Assembly (NCBI GenBank): GCA_913774845.1
Contig: CAJYJO010000048.1
Location: 1 to 58,649 of the forward strand
DNA: 58,649 nucleotides
DNA from: an uncultured Microbacterium sp.
Lineage (GTDB): Bacteria > Actinomycetota > Actinomycetes > Actinomycetales > Microbacteriaceae
Direction: 5' to 3'
A program made the translations under genes and the position numbers. Of the stretch, positions 28,856-38,385 are shown in pieces. Position 1 is the first letter of the stretch. The number at the start of each line of letters is the position of its first letter. Under the pieces are notes generated by a model. The model made no database searches, was not told the DNA's origin, and was given only the letters and a program-made list of their open reading frames with translations.

Positions 28856-30124
28856 TCAGCGCGACCGGCGCGCGGCGCGCGGCGGGGCCGCCTCGGCCGA
28901 CCGCCGGCGCGACGCCCGCGGCGGCGTCCCGCCCACCGCACGACGATCGGGGAGCGTCCGCGCGCACGACAGCAACACGCCGCAGCCGATGAGCACGGAC
29001 AGCAGCGACGTACCGCCCTGCGACATGAACGGCAGCGGCACACCCAGGACGGGGAACACGCGCAGCACGACGGCGACGTTGATCATGGCCTGTCCGACGA
29101 TCCAGATCGTGATGCCGCCGGCGACGATGCGCACGAAGGGATCGTCGGTGCGGCGGATGATGTGGAACGCCCCCACCGCGAACACGGCGAACAGCGCCAG
29201 CACGACGACGCAGCCGATGAGACCGAGCTCCTCGCCGACGATGGCGAAGATGTAGTCGTTGGCCGCGGCGGGGAGCCAGTCGTACTTCTCGGCCGAGTTG
29301 CCCAGGCCCACCCCGAAGACCCCGCCGGCGGCCAGACCCCAGATGCCGTGCAGCGGCTGGTAGCAGTCGCCGAGGTAGTTGGCGAGGCAGTCCTGGTCGA
29401 GGAAGCTCATGATGCGCCGCATGCGGTCGGCGCTGGTCACCGCCAGCAGCGCCACCGCGCCGAGGGCGGCGATCGCCGGGAGCACGAAGATGCGCAGCTT
29501 CACGCCCGAGAAGAACAGCGCCCCGAGCAGCACGAGCACGAGGATCATCGCGGTGCCCAGGTCTTTGCCGCCCATCACGGTCGCGATGACGAGCCCCCCG
29601 ACCGGGACGATGGGGATGAACACGTGCCGCCAGTTGCTCAGCAGCGTCTGCTTGCGGAAGAGCACGTAGCCCATCCACAGCGCGAGAGCGAGCTTGAGGA
29701 ACTCGGCCGGTTGGGCCTGGATACCGGCGATGTTGATCCAGTTGCGGTTTCCGTTCGCCGAGATACCGAGCGGGGTGAACACCAGCAGCTGGAACATCAC
29801 GGCGAAGATCAGCGCCGGCCAGGCCATGCGCTTCCAGAACCGCAGCGGAGCGCGGCTCAGCACGAACATCAGCGGGACGCCGATGACGGCGAACACGCCC
29901 TGCTTGATCACGTGCTCGAAGGGGTTCTGCGCGCCGTCGAGCGCCGAGGTCGCCGACAGCACCATCACGAGACCGAAACCGGTCAGCAGCAGGGCCGCCG
30001 AGGTGATCAGCAGGAACTCCGTCGACACCGGCCGGAAGGCCCGCCCGAGCGAGACGCGAGCGGAGAGGCCGGTGCGGGCGGGCTCGTCCGAGCCCTGCCG
30101 CGTGGGAGGAGCCGTCGTGGTCAC
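28856..30124 (-). CDS. ftsW: Peptidoglycan polymerase FtsW
   Basis: This 422-residue SEDS protein has ten predicted helices. GLVMVLSATS in helix 1, FLKLALALWMGYVL, GGKDLGTAMIL (with the conserved catalytic Asp of the family) and FPVLGVPLPFMSQGGTSLL near the end are SEDS hallmarks. It polymerises lipid II at the septum together with FtsI. The C-terminal tail of about 45 residues is Arg/Ala rich and cytoplasmic. It is 15 bases after the murD stop. Confidence 0.95.
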   Translation of the reverse strand: MTTTAPPTRQGSDEPARTGLSARVSLGRAFRPVSTEFLLITSAALLLTGFGLVMVLSATSALDGAQNPFEHVIKQGVFAVIGVPLMFVLSRAPLRFWKRMAWPALIFAVMFQLLVFTPLGISANGNRNWINIAGIQAQPAEFLKLALALWMGYVLFRKQTLLSNWRHVFIPIVPVGGLVIATVMGGKDLGTAMILVLVLLGALFFSGVKLRIFVLPAIAALGAVALLAVTSADRMRRIMSFLDQDCLANYLGDCYQPLHGIWGLAAGGVFGVGLGNSAEKYDWLPAAANDYIFAIVGEELGLIGCVVVLALFAVFAVGAFHIIRRTDDPFVRIVAGGITIWIVGQAMINVAVVLRVFPVLGVPLPFMSQGGTSLLSVLIGCGVLLSCARTLPDRRAVGGTPPRASRRRSAEAAPPRAARRSR

Positions 30125-30139
30125 GTGTCTCCCTCGGTG

Positions 30140-31651
30140 TTACGGTCGCGATTCTCCGCCGTGACCCGCGATCCACGTCCGCACCGCGTCGGCGAAGCGC
30201 TCGCCGCGGTCGGAGTAGGACGAGAACTGGTCGAAGGATGCCGCAGCGGGAGCGAGGAGCACGGTGTCGCCGTCCCGAGCCACACCCGCCGCCAGTTCGA
30301 CGACCCGGGCCATGACGTCTTCAGTCTCGGCGTGGTCGACCTCGAACAGGGGAACCGCGGGGGCGTGTCGCGCGAACGCCGCGACGATGTCGCCGCGCTC
30401 GGTGCCGATGACGATCGCCGCGCGCACCGACGCACCCCGCGCCCGCACGAGGTCACCGAGATCCACGCCCTTGAGCAGACCGCCCACGACCCACACGGCG
30501 CCGGGGTAGGCCGAAAGCGAGGACGAGGCGGCGTGCGGGTTGGTCGCCTTCGAGTCGTCGACCCAGGTGATGCCGGCGTGGGCGCCGACGACCTGGATGC
30601 GGTGGGGGTCGAGGCGGAAGGCCTCGAGCGCGTCGTGGATGTGCGCGGGCGTCGCGCCCAGCGAGCGGGCGAGGGCGCTCGCTGCGAGGATGTTGACCAC
30701 GACGTGCGGGGCCGACAGGCCCCGCTCGGCGAGATCGGCCACGGTGGTGAGTTCGAGGGCGGACGTCGCGCGTTCCTCGAGGAAGGCGCGGTCGACGAGG
30801 ATGCCGTCGACGACGCCGAGGTCGCTGGGTCCGGGTACGCCGAGGTCGAAGCCGATCGCCCGGGCGCCCTCGACGACCTCGGCGGCCTCGACCATCTCGC
30901 GCGTGGCGACGTCGGCCTTGTTGTAGACGCACGCGACGCGGGTGCGGGCGTACACGCCCGCCTTCGCGGCGCGGTACTCGTCGGCGCCGCCGTGCCACTC
31001 GAGGTGGTCGTCGGCGAGGTTCAGGCACACGGCGGCGTGCGGCGAGAGCGCGTCGGGGCCGGTCTGCAGGTTGAGGTACCAGAGCTGGTGACTGGAGAGC
31101 TCGACGACGAGGGCGTCGAAACCGTTCGGGTCGCGGACCGCGTCGAGGACGGGCGTGCCGATGTTGCCGACGGGCACGGCGCGCACCCCCGCGGTCACGA
31201 GCATCTCGGCCGTGAGACGGGTCGTGGTGGTCTTCCCGTTCGTGCCGGTGATGAGCACCCAGTCGGCCGGACGGCCGTCGGCGCGGGTCACCTTGTCGCG
31301 CACGCGCCACGCGAGCTCCACGTCGCCCCAGAGCGCCGTGCCACGTTCCTGGGTCCAGCGGATGAGCGGGTGCGCCGGGGGGAACCCCGGGGAGGCGACG
31401 ACCACCTGCGGGTCGAAGGCGTCGAGCGGCTCGGGCACCACGTCCAGCGGACCCTCGTGCAGGCGCACGCCCAGCACCGGCAGGAGCCGGGCGTACTCGG
31501 CATCCGCCCGTTCGGTGACGACGAGCACGTCGGCACCGAGCTCGGCGAGGGTGTCGGCGACCGAGAAGCCGGTCATGGACAGGCCCAGCACGGCGACGCG
31601 CAGGCCCTTCCAGTCGGCGTACCAGCTGGTCAGGGAGGAGAGGTCGGTCAT
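30140..31651 (-). CDS. murD: UDP-N-acetylmuramoyl-L-alanine--D-glutamate ligase
   Basis: This 503-residue Mur ligase has RVAVLGLSMTGFSVADTLAE at the N terminus, the ATP loop ITGTNGKTTTTRL and the later TWVDDSKATNPHAA segment (family consensus NDSKATN). It adds D-glutamate to UDP-MurNAc-L-Ala. The reading frame continues far upstream, but ATG at 31651 overlaps the mraY stop (ATGA) and gives the family's N terminus. It is slightly longer than the typical 450-490 residues. Confidence 0.96.
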   Translation of the reverse strand: MTDLSSLTSWYADWKGLRVAVLGLSMTGFSVADTLAELGADVLVVTERADAEYARLLPVLGVRLHEGPLDVVPEPLDAFDPQVVVASPGFPPAHPLIRWTQERGTALWGDVELAWRVRDKVTRADGRPADWVLITGTNGKTTTTRLTAEMLVTAGVRAVPVGNIGTPVLDAVRDPNGFDALVVELSSHQLWYLNLQTGPDALSPHAAVCLNLADDHLEWHGGADEYRAAKAGVYARTRVACVYNKADVATREMVEAAEVVEGARAIGFDLGVPGPSDLGVVDGILVDRAFLEERATSALELTTVADLAERGLSAPHVVVNILAASALARSLGATPAHIHDALEAFRLDPHRIQVVGAHAGITWVDDSKATNPHAASSSLSAYPGAVWVVGGLLKGVDLGDLVRARGASVRAAIVIGTERGDIVAAFARHAPAVPLFEVDHAETEDVMARVVELAAGVARDGDTVLLAPAAASFDQFSSYSDRGERFADAVRTWIAGHGGESRP

Positions 31652-32754
31652 ACGCGTGCGAGCCATTCGACGTAGAAGAATCCGATACCCGAGACGGCGA
31701 GGAGTCCCGCGATGATCCACATGCGCACGACGATGGTGACCTCGGGCCACCCGCGCATCTCGAGATGGTGGTGCAGCGGGCTCATCAGGAACAGGCGCTT
31801 GCCGCGCGTGATCTTGAAGTACGCCCGCTGGAGGATGACGGAGCCCGACGCGATCACGTAGACACCGGCAATGAGGATGAGCAGCAGCTCGGTGCGCGTG
31901 AAGATCGCCAGCGCGGCGATCACGCCGCCGATCGCCATCGACCCGCAGTCGCCCATGAAGACCTTCGCCTTGGGCGCGTTCCACCAGAGGAACCCGACGA
32001 GAGCGCCGACGAAGGATGCCGAGACGATCGCGAGGTCGAAGGGATCTCGCACCGCGTAGCACCCGGCCTGCACGGTGGGGTCGAGCACGTCGGCGCACAC
32101 CTGCTTGTTCTGCCAGAAGGCCATGAGGCTGTAGGCACCGACGACGAAGATGCCGGAGCCGGCGGCGAGGCCGTCGAGACCGTCGGCGACGTTGACGGAG
32201 TTCGACGTCGCCGTGCCGATCAGCGAGATCCATGCGAGGTAGAGCAGCCAGCCGAGGATCGGCCCGAGGGCGAAGAACGACAGCAGCTGGATGTCGCGGA
32301 AGACCGAGACGTAGCCCGAGGCGGCGGTCTGTCCGACGCTGTTCGGGAAGTTCAGCGCGACGATCGCGAACGGGACCGCGACGATCACCTGACCGGCGAT
32401 CTTGCGCCAGCCCGACAGCCCCAGGCTGTTCTGGTGACGCACCTTCATGTAGTCGTCGATGAAGCCCACGACGCCGAAGCCGAGCATCATCCACAGCACG
32501 AGCAGGCCCGAGATGGTCGGCGGGTTGTTACCGGCGAACGAGCCGATGACGTAGCCGATGATCGTGCCGAGGATGAAGATCGTGCCGCCCATCGTGGGCG
32601 TGCCGCGCTTGGCCCCGTGCGAGGGGTTGTGCACGTTCTCGGGGGTGCGGATGACCTGCCCCCAGCCCCACTTGCGGAACCACCGGAGGAAGACGGGGGT
32701 GAGGAAGAGCGTGAACGCCAGCGAGATCGCGGCGGACGTCAGCAGGGATCTCAC
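31648..32754 (-). CDS. mraY: Phospho-N-acetylmuramoyl-pentapeptide transferase
   Basis: This 368-residue membrane enzyme has ten helices and the three MraY signatures: GFIDDYMKVRHQNSLGL, NSVNVADGLDGLA and HHHLEMRGWPE. The Asp residues bind Mg2+ and UDP-MurNAc-pentapeptide. It makes lipid I on undecaprenyl phosphate. The GTG start overlaps the murF stop (GTGA), and the stop overlaps the murD start (ATGA), so translation is coupled on both sides. Confidence 0.97.
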   Translation of the reverse strand: MRSLLTSAAISLAFTLFLTPVFLRWFRKWGWGQVIRTPENVHNPSHGAKRGTPTMGGTIFILGTIIGYVIGSFAGNNPPTISGLLVLWMMLGFGVVGFIDDYMKVRHQNSLGLSGWRKIAGQVIVAVPFAIVALNFPNSVGQTAASGYVSVFRDIQLLSFFALGPILGWLLYLAWISLIGTATSNSVNVADGLDGLAAGSGIFVVGAYSLMAFWQNKQVCADVLDPTVQAGCYAVRDPFDLAIVSASFVGALVGFLWWNAPKAKVFMGDCGSMAIGGVIAALAIFTRTELLLILIAGVYVIASGSVILQRAYFKITRGKRLFLMSPLHHHLEMRGWPEVTIVVRMWIIAGLLAVSGIGFFYVEWLARV

Positions 32755-34163
32755 GCGAACACCTCTCCGAGACGGTCGCCGAGGTGGCGCAGCCCCGCCG
32801 AGTTGGACGACTTCACCAGCACGCGGTCGCCCTCGCGCAGCTCGGTCGTGAGGTAGTCGAAGGCCGCGTCGGCGTCGGGGAAGAACACCGCTTCGCCGTC
32901 CCACGACCCCTGGGCGATCGCCTCGAGGTACATGCGGCGCGCCTCGGCGCCGATCACGACGATGCGCTGGATGCGCAGCCGGACCGCCAGCAGACCCACG
33001 CGGTCGTGCTCCTCGTCGGCGTACTCCCCCAGCTCGCTCATCGCCCCGAGGACGGCGACCGTGCGCTCGTCGGGGCCGGTGATCTGCGCGAGCGTGCGCA
33101 GGGCCGCGGCCATGGAGTCGGGGCTGGCGTTGTAGGCGTCGTTGATGATGCGCACGCGCTCGGAGCCCAGCGGCTGCATGCGCCAGCGCTCGGCGATCTC
33201 GACCGTCTCGAGCCGGGCGATCGCGTCGGCGGCCGGCACGCCCAGGGCCGTGGCGGCGGCGATCGCGGCGAGAGCGTTCATCACGTGGTGCTCGCCCAGC
33301 ACCCGCAGGGCGAGGGTGTGCGCCTCCCCGTCGACCACGAGGTCGGCGCGGGTCCCGGATGCCGAGACCTCCACGTCGACGGCGCGCACCTCGGCCCGCT
33401 CCCCGCGTCCGAACCACCGCACGGCCTGCCCGCGCTCGCGCGCGATCGGCTCCATCGCGGCGACGCGCGGATCGTCGGCGTTGAGGACGGCGAGACCGCC
33501 CTCGCGGGTGGCGCGGACGAGTTCGCTCTTGGCGTGGAAGGTCGACTCGATGCCGCCGAAGCCGCCGGCGTGCGCCATGCCGACCATGAGGACGACCCCG
33601 ATGTCGGGGGTGACCAGACCCGCGAGGTGCGCGATCGCCCCGGGGGCGCTCGCTCCGAACTCGCTGACGAGGAAGCGCGTGCGCTCATCGACCCGCAGCA
33701 TCGTCAGCGGCGCCCCGACCTCGTTGTTGAAGGAGGCGCGGGGCGACACCGTCTCGCCCTCGTCCTCGAGGATGCGGGCGAGAAGGTTCTTGGTGGTGGT
33801 CTTGCCGTTCGAGCCGGTGATCCCCACGATCCGGAGGTCGCCCGCGGCACGCGCACGCGCCACGTTGTCGCGGGCGAGGTCGCTCAGCGCGGCCACGGCA
33901 TCCGGGACGACGATCTGCGAGACGTCGTCGTCGAGCTCGCGTTCGACGATCGCGAGGGCGGCTCCGGCGTCGACGGCCGACGCGACGAAGAGGTGCCCGT
34001 CGGTCGCCTCGCCGGGCTTGGCGACGAACACGTCACCCTCGCGGATGTACCGCGAGTCGGTGTCGACCAGGCCCGAGACGGTGGTGTCGCCGGTGACGCC
34101 GCGGCGCAGCACCAGCCGCCCGCCGAGGACATCGGCGAGGTGGGAGAGGCGGGAGGAGATCAT
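32751..34163 (-). CDS. murF: UDP-MurNAc-tripeptide--D-alanyl-D-alanine ligase
   Basis: This 470-residue Mur ligase has the ATP loop ITGSNGKTTTKNLLARI (about residues 115-131), SEFGASAPGAIAHLAGL (consensus EMGAxxxGEI), and INDAYNASPDSM in the third domain, the D-Ala-D-Ala ligase signature (NDxYNANPxSM). It completes the cytoplasmic UDP-MurNAc-pentapeptide. The ATG at 34163 has GGAGG upstream. The murE gene expected just upstream is absent. Confidence 0.96.
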   Translation of the reverse strand: MISSRLSHLADVLGGRLVLRRGVTGDTTVSGLVDTDSRYIREGDVFVAKPGEATDGHLFVASAVDAGAALAIVERELDDDVSQIVVPDAVAALSDLARDNVARARAAGDLRIVGITGSNGKTTTKNLLARILEDEGETVSPRASFNNEVGAPLTMLRVDERTRFLVSEFGASAPGAIAHLAGLVTPDIGVVLMVGMAHAGGFGGIESTFHAKSELVRATREGGLAVLNADDPRVAAMEPIARERGQAVRWFGRGERAEVRAVDVEVSASGTRADLVVDGEAHTLALRVLGEHHVMNALAAIAAATALGVPAADAIARLETVEIAERWRMQPLGSERVRIINDAYNASPDSMAAALRTLAQITGPDERTVAVLGAMSELGEYADEEHDRVGLLAVRLRIQRIVVIGAEARRMYLEAIAQGSWDGEAVFFPDADAAFDYLTTELREGDRVLVKSSNSAGLRHLGDRLGEVFA

Positions 34164-34227
34164 TGCTGTGCGGACGCCCTTTCCGTGTCGCATTCGTTAC
34201 CGAGACGAGACCGGCGTTCGGGGTGTC

Positions 34228-36033
34228 TCAGCCGAACTTGGGCAGTTCGGGTGTCGTGGTTCCGGAAGGGATCACCCGGTAGGTCTTGAGAACCTGCGTG
34301 AGCGCCTTCTGGAACGCGGGCGCGGTGGCCGCGGACGATTTTACCGTCCGCGGTTCGTCCAGGTTGACCTCCACCACGTACTGCGGATCGTCGGCGGGGG
34401 CGAAACCGATCATCGTGGTGAAGTACGCGTCGCCCTTGTACGCGCCCGTCTCGGGGTCGGTCTTCTCACCGGTACCCGTCTTGATAGCCACGCGGTAGCC
34501 CGGGATCGCCACCTGGGACGCCAGGGTGCCCTGCGTGGCGACGTTCTCGAGCATCTGCGACACCTGCCGGGCGGCGTCCTCCGACACCACGCGCTGCCCC
34601 TCGGCGTCGGGGACGTCGGTGACGGTGCCGTCTGCGGCGGTGCAGCCCTCGACCAGCGAGAGCGGCATCCGCACGCCGCCGTTGGCGATCGTCTGATACG
34701 CACCGGCGAGCTGCGGGATGGTGACCGAGATGCCCTGACCGAAGGTGGTGTTGTAGAACGTCTGCTTGTCCCACCCGGCGGGGTCGCGCATGATCCCCGA
34801 GGACTCCCCGGGGAACCCCACGGCGGTCTGCTGCGTGAGCCCGAACTTCCCGAGCGCGGAGACGCGGGTATCGAGCGGGATCATCTCGCCGAACTTCGAG
34901 ATGCCCACGTTCGAGGAGTCGATGAGCACACCCGTGAGGGTGTACCGGTTCTCGGGATGCGAGAACGAGTCGGACACGCGGGCTCCGCCGGGCAGCGTCT
35001 CGCTGGAGGACGCGGTGACCGTCGTGTCGGCGGAGAACGCCCCGCTGTCGAGACCGATCGCCGCGGTGATCGCCTTCATCGTCGATCCCGGCTCGTGGGG
35101 GTCGCGGAAGGCCGAGCTGCCGCGCTCCCCCGCGGGCGATGCCGTCGGGTCGTTGGGGTCGACCGTGGGGTACTCCGCGAGGGCGCGGATCTTCCCCGTC
35201 TTCGCCTCGACCACCGTGATGGTGCCCCCGAGCGAGCCGGTGTTCTGCACCTGCTCGGCGATGAGCTGCTGGAGGTACCACTGCAGGTCGCGGTCGATCG
35301 TGAGCTGCAGGGTCCCGCCGTCGACGGCGGGCTGCGTGACCACCTCGGTGCCCGGGAGCACCACCCCGTCGCGACTCTGCTGAAAGACGACCTTGCCGTT
35401 GCTGGAGGCCAAGCAGGCGTTGTCGGCGCTCTCGAGACCCTCGAGGGGCTGGCCGTCGGTGCCGACGAAGCCGAGCAGATTGCCGGCCACCGCGCCGTCG
35501 GGGTACATGCGCCCGGCCTGCGGCGGGAAGCTGAGGAACGGCAGCCCCAGCGCCACGAGCGCGCGGTACTGCTCGGTCGAGACGTTGCGCGTGATGCGCG
35601 CCCACTGGGAGTGCGGATTCTCGGCGACGGCGTCGGTGACGATGTTCTGCACGTCGGCGGCGTCCTGGCCGGTGATGGCCGCGATCTTCGCCGCGATCTC
35701 GGGCCAGGTCGTGGTCACGTCGTCGGTGTCGTCGTCGCCGCGGACCGTGATGCCCTTCGCGGCGAGCGAGGGGTCGATCTCGACGTCGTAGCGGTTCATG
35801 CTCGACGCGAGGGTCACGCCGTTCTCGTCGACGATCGAGCCGCGCGACCCGTATTCGGTGCGCGAACCCTGCAGGCCCATCGACAGCGAGTCGTCCACGT
35901 GCTCGCGGGCGTTGACGACCTGGATGTCGATGAGTCGTACGACGAAGGCGACGATGACGATCAGGACGACCGCGAGGGCGATGACGGTGCGACGCCGCGG
36001 GGACCGGGAGGTGGCTGTCGTCATGGCTCTCAT
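34228..36033 (-). CDS. ftsI: Class B penicillin-binding protein FtsI (PBP3)
   Basis: This 601-residue transpeptidase has one N-terminal helix (VIALAVVLIVIVAFVVRLID), a PBP dimerisation domain, and a transpeptidase domain with SxxK as GSTMKAI, SxN as SSNVGIS, and KTGTGEK. There are no PASTA repeats. It crosslinks septal peptidoglycan with FtsW. The ATG at 36033 overlaps the ftsL stop (ATGA); a second ATG three codons in is possible. The 64-base gap after it, before murF, is where murE usually lies. Confidence 0.95.
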   Translation of the reverse strand: MRAMTTATSRSPRRRTVIALAVVLIVIVAFVVRLIDIQVVNAREHVDDSLSMGLQGSRTEYGSRGSIVDENGVTLASSMNRYDVEIDPSLAAKGITVRGDDDTDDVTTTWPEIAAKIAAITGQDAADVQNIVTDAVAENPHSQWARITRNVSTEQYRALVALGLPFLSFPPQAGRMYPDGAVAGNLLGFVGTDGQPLEGLESADNACLASSNGKVVFQQSRDGVVLPGTEVVTQPAVDGGTLQLTIDRDLQWYLQQLIAEQVQNTGSLGGTITVVEAKTGKIRALAEYPTVDPNDPTASPAGERGSSAFRDPHEPGSTMKAITAAIGLDSGAFSADTTVTASSSETLPGGARVSDSFSHPENRYTLTGVLIDSSNVGISKFGEMIPLDTRVSALGKFGLTQQTAVGFPGESSGIMRDPAGWDKQTFYNTTFGQGISVTIPQLAGAYQTIANGGVRMPLSLVEGCTAADGTVTDVPDAEGQRVVSEDAARQVSQMLENVATQGTLASQVAIPGYRVAIKTGTGEKTDPETGAYKGDAYFTTMIGFAPADDPQYVVEVNLDEPRTVKSSAATAPAFQKALTQVLKTYRVIPSGTTTPELPKFG

Positions 36034-36659
36034 CGTGTCGCGGGCGTCGGCAGACCGTCGCTGATCGGCGGGGGTGTCGCGGATTCGGCGGCGGCGGGCG
36101 CGGTTCCCTCGGCGGGGGTCCCCGCTGCCGGGGCCGTACCGTCGGCGGGGGTCGGCGTGCCCGCCTCCGTCGTCGCGGCGGAGGGGTCGGTCACGAGCGG
36201 AACCCCCGCGAGCAGCGCGTTGCGCACGGAGCCGCGCCCCTTGGCATCCACCGACGAGTTCGCGTCGGCGGGCTTGTCCGAACCGATCACCGCGCCGTCG
36301 CTCAGCCGCAGGTACGTGGGCGACTCGTCGATCACCATGCCGAGGGCGGCGGCGTTGGCCGCGAGGTACTGCGGAGACGCCAACCCGGCGCTCTCGTCGG
36401 AGAGGATCTGCTTCTGGTAGGTCAGGTCGCGCTGCTGCTGCGTGAGGTCGGCGATCTCGAACGAGCTCTGGGTCGTCAGGATGCCGAGCCCCATCTGCAC
36501 GAGCACGATGGCGAGCGCGCCCGTGACGGCGATCACGCCGAACAGTCGGCGCGGGGCCTTCCGCCGCGCGGTCGCGGGGACGACGGTGAGCCGACGCTCG
36601 CGGACGGGCGTCGGGAAGTCGGGCAGGAAGGCCGCGTCGATGGCCTGGGGTGCACTCAT
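36030..36659 (-). CDS. ftsL: FtsL-like cell division protein with Ala/Pro/Thr-rich tail
   Basis: This 209-residue bitopic protein has a basic cytoplasmic N terminus (about residues 1-38), one helix ([23 protein letters not shown]), a short coiled coil ([20 protein letters not shown]), and a segment with [12 protein letters not shown], as in actinobacterial FtsL. The last 70 residues are a low-complexity tail with repeated GT-A-PA-units. It probably forms the FtsQ-FtsL-DivIC type complex. It was assigned by position between rsmH and ftsI and by topology. Both ends overlap neighbours by ATGA. Confidence 0.85.
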   Translation of the reverse strand: MSAPQAIDAAFLPDFPTPVRERRLTVVPATARRKAPRRLFGVIAVTGALAIVLVQMGLGILTTQSSFEIADLTQQQRDLTYQKQILSDESAGLASPQYLAANAAALGMVIDESPTYLRLSDGAVIGSDKPADANSSVDAKGRGSVRNALLAGVPLVTDPSAATTEAGTPTPADGTAPAAGTPAEGTAPAAAESATPPPISDGLPTPATR

Positions 36660-37609
36660 GCGTCCTCCTGGATCCTTTCGGCCGCGCGCAGACGCACGGG
36701 GGTGGCGCGGGGGTTCGCGGCGCGTTCCTCGTCGCTCGCGACCTCCGCGCCGCGGACGAGGAGCCGGAACTTCGGCGCGTGTTCGGGCAGCTCCACCGGC
36801 AGTCCCCGGGGAGCGGTGGACGACGAAGCGTCCGCGAACACGCGCTTGACGAGACGGTCCTCGAGCGACTGGTAGGACAGCACGACGATGCGTCCGCCGA
36901 CGCCCAGGACGCTCAGTGCGGCCGGGATCGTGCGCTCGAGCACCGAGAGCTCGGCGTTGACCTCGATCCGCAGCGCCTGGAACACGCGCTTGGCCGGATG
37001 CCGCTCGCGCAGCACCGCGGCGGGCGTCGCGGCCTGCAGCACGTCGACCAGCTGCCCCGAGCGCTCGAGCGGGGACTCGGCGCGCGCGGCGATGATGGCG
37101 CGGGCGTAGCGACCGGCCAGTTTCTCCTCGCCGTAGCGCTCGAAGATGCGTCGCAGGTCGCCCTCGCCGTAGGTGGCCAGGACCTCGGCGGCGGTGACGC
37201 CCGTCGTCTGGTCCATGCGCATGTCGAGGGGGGCGTCCTGGGCGTAGGCGAAGCCGCGGTCGGCCACATCGAGCTGCAGGGACGACACTCCGAGGTCGAA
37301 CAGGATGCCGTCGACCTTGTCGACACCGGCGGATGCCACGGCCGCGGCGATCCCGTCGTAGACGGTGTGCACGAGCGTCACGCGATCGCCGAAGCGGGCC
37401 AACCGCTGCCCCGCGATGCGCAGGGCGTCGGTGTCGCGGTCGAGGCCGATCAGGCGCGCCTCGGGGAAGCGCTCGAGGAAGGCTTCGGAGTGTCCGCCCA
37501 TGCCGAGCGTGCCGTCGACGAAGACGGAGCCGGGCCGCTGCAGGGCGGGGCCGAGGAGCTCGGCACAGCGCTCGAGCAGGACGGGGGTGTGGATGTCGCG
37601 GATGTCCAT
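36656..37609 (-). CDS. rsmH: 16S rRNA (cytosine(1402)-N4)-methyltransferase
   Basis: This 317-residue SAM-dependent methyltransferase begins [13 protein letters not shown]. It has [17 protein letters not shown] (SAM site), [15 protein letters not shown] and [12 protein letters not shown], all RsmH signatures. It methylates C1402 of 16S rRNA. It is the second gene of the dcw cluster after mraZ. The ATG has GGAGGAG about 14 bases upstream, somewhat far. Its stop overlaps the ftsL start (ATGA). Confidence 0.97.
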   Translation of the reverse strand: MDIRDIHTPVLLERCAELLGPALQRPGSVFVDGTLGMGGHSEAFLERFPEARLIGLDRDTDALRIAGQRLARFGDRVTLVHTVYDGIAAAVASAGVDKVDGILFDLGVSSLQLDVADRGFAYAQDAPLDMRMDQTTGVTAAEVLATYGEGDLRRIFERYGEEKLAGRYARAIIAARAESPLERSGQLVDVLQAATPAAVLRERHPAKRVFQALRIEVNAELSVLERTIPAALSVLGVGGRIVVLSYQSLEDRLVKRVFADASSSTAPRGLPVELPEHAPKFRLLVRGAEVASDEERAANPRATPVRLRAAERIQEDA

Positions 37610-37706
37610 GATGTCGGGGCGGCTCCTCCGGCTCTGATCCCCATCCGCTCGACCTGGCGCCGGGGAAGTGCGTCAGGGCGTGCGGCTGGGCATCACAGCC
37701 GGAGGG

Positions 37707-38138
37707 TCAGAACAGTCCCGGGATCACCTCCTGCTCCATCTCGGCGTACGTCTCTTCGTTGCTCTCCGCGTAGGCGTTCCATGCCTCGGCATCCCAGATC
37801 TCGGCGTGGGCGCCGACGCCGGTGACGACGAGCTCCCGCCCGAGACCCGCGTAGGAGCGCAGGGCGGGGGGAACGGTGATGCGGTTCTGGCTGTCGGGCT
37901 TCTCGGCGCTGGCCCCCGAGAGGAACATGCGCAGGAAGTCGCGGGCCTGCTTGTTGCTGAGCGGGGCCTCGCGGATCCGCTCGTGCACGCGCTCGAACTC
38001 CTCGGTGCTGAACACGTAGAGGCAGCGGTCCTGCCCGCGCGTGATCACCACTCCGGCGCCGAGATCGTCACGAAATTTCGCCGGCAGGATGACGCGCCCT
38101 TTGTCATCGAGCTTGGGAGTGTGCGTACCGAGCAGCAT
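37707..38138 (-). CDS. mraZ: Transcriptional regulator MraZ
   Basis: This 143-residue protein has two AbrB-like swapped-hairpin repeats: [21 protein letters not shown] at the N terminus and [16 protein letters not shown] in the second half. MraZ binds tandem repeats upstream of its own gene and regulates the dcw operon. ATG at 38138 matches the family length and N terminus; a GTG four codons upstream (38150) is possible. Three 10-bp repeats lie 35-64 bases upstream. Confidence 0.96.
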   Translation of the reverse strand: MLLGTHTPKLDDKGRVILPAKFRDDLGAGVVITRGQDRCLYVFSTEEFERVHERIREAPLSNKQARDFLRMFLSGASAEKPDSQNRITVPPALRSYAGLGRELVVTGVGAHAEIWDAEAWNAYAESNEETYAEMEQEVIPGLF

Positions 38139-38172
38139 TCGGGCACCCACCCCCTTCGTCCGGCCTGCGAAG

Positions 38173-38202
38173 TTTCCCCCACTTTACTCCACCGCCCTCC
38201 AC
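38173..38202 (-). promoter_or_regulatory. MraZ box array: three 10-bp direct repeats
   Basis: On the minus strand three consecutive 10-bp units begin GTGGAG, GTGGAG and GTGGGG. A TGGRG core once per helical turn matches the known MraZ operator design (TGGGN-type repeats with 10-bp spacing). It lies 35-64 bases before the mraZ ATG. Confidence 0.75.
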
Positions 38203-38343
38203 TTCGCTATCAAAAACAGGGGTCTTCTGGGCGGACGCTCGGGTGTGTACAGTGGTGCGCCCGACTTGCGAGCCGGTCCACTCCCCCGTGATGACGCGGT
38301 TTTCCGCCGCCGGCGGCGCGGTCGGGCCGCGCTGGTGGAGGAA

Positions 38344-38367
38344 AAGGGAGGGCGATCACGCCCTCCG
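38344..38367 (-). terminator. Second terminator between DUF3040 gene and mraZ
   Basis: GGAGGGCG and CGCCCTCC (with ATCA in the loop) form a near-perfect hairpin; on the minus strand the stem is followed by CTTTTCC. It lies behind the terminator at 38386-38416, making a tandem pair. Confidence 0.65.
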
Positions 38368-38385
38368 ACCCGCGGGCGCACGAAA

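Noticed and set aside
31652-32494. N-terminal extension of murD into mraY
   Set aside because: The frame is open but the extension overlaps mraY and has no Mur ligase sequence; the ATGA junction marks the true start.
33142-36420. Long plus-strand frame across murF, ftsI and ftsL
   Set aside because: It is antisense to three certain genes, rich in Arg and Ser, and shows no domain.
37684-37700. Small GGCTG/CAGCC hairpin between rsmH and mraZ as a terminator
   Set aside because: The stem is only 5 bp, there is no T-run, and the two genes are expected in one transcript.
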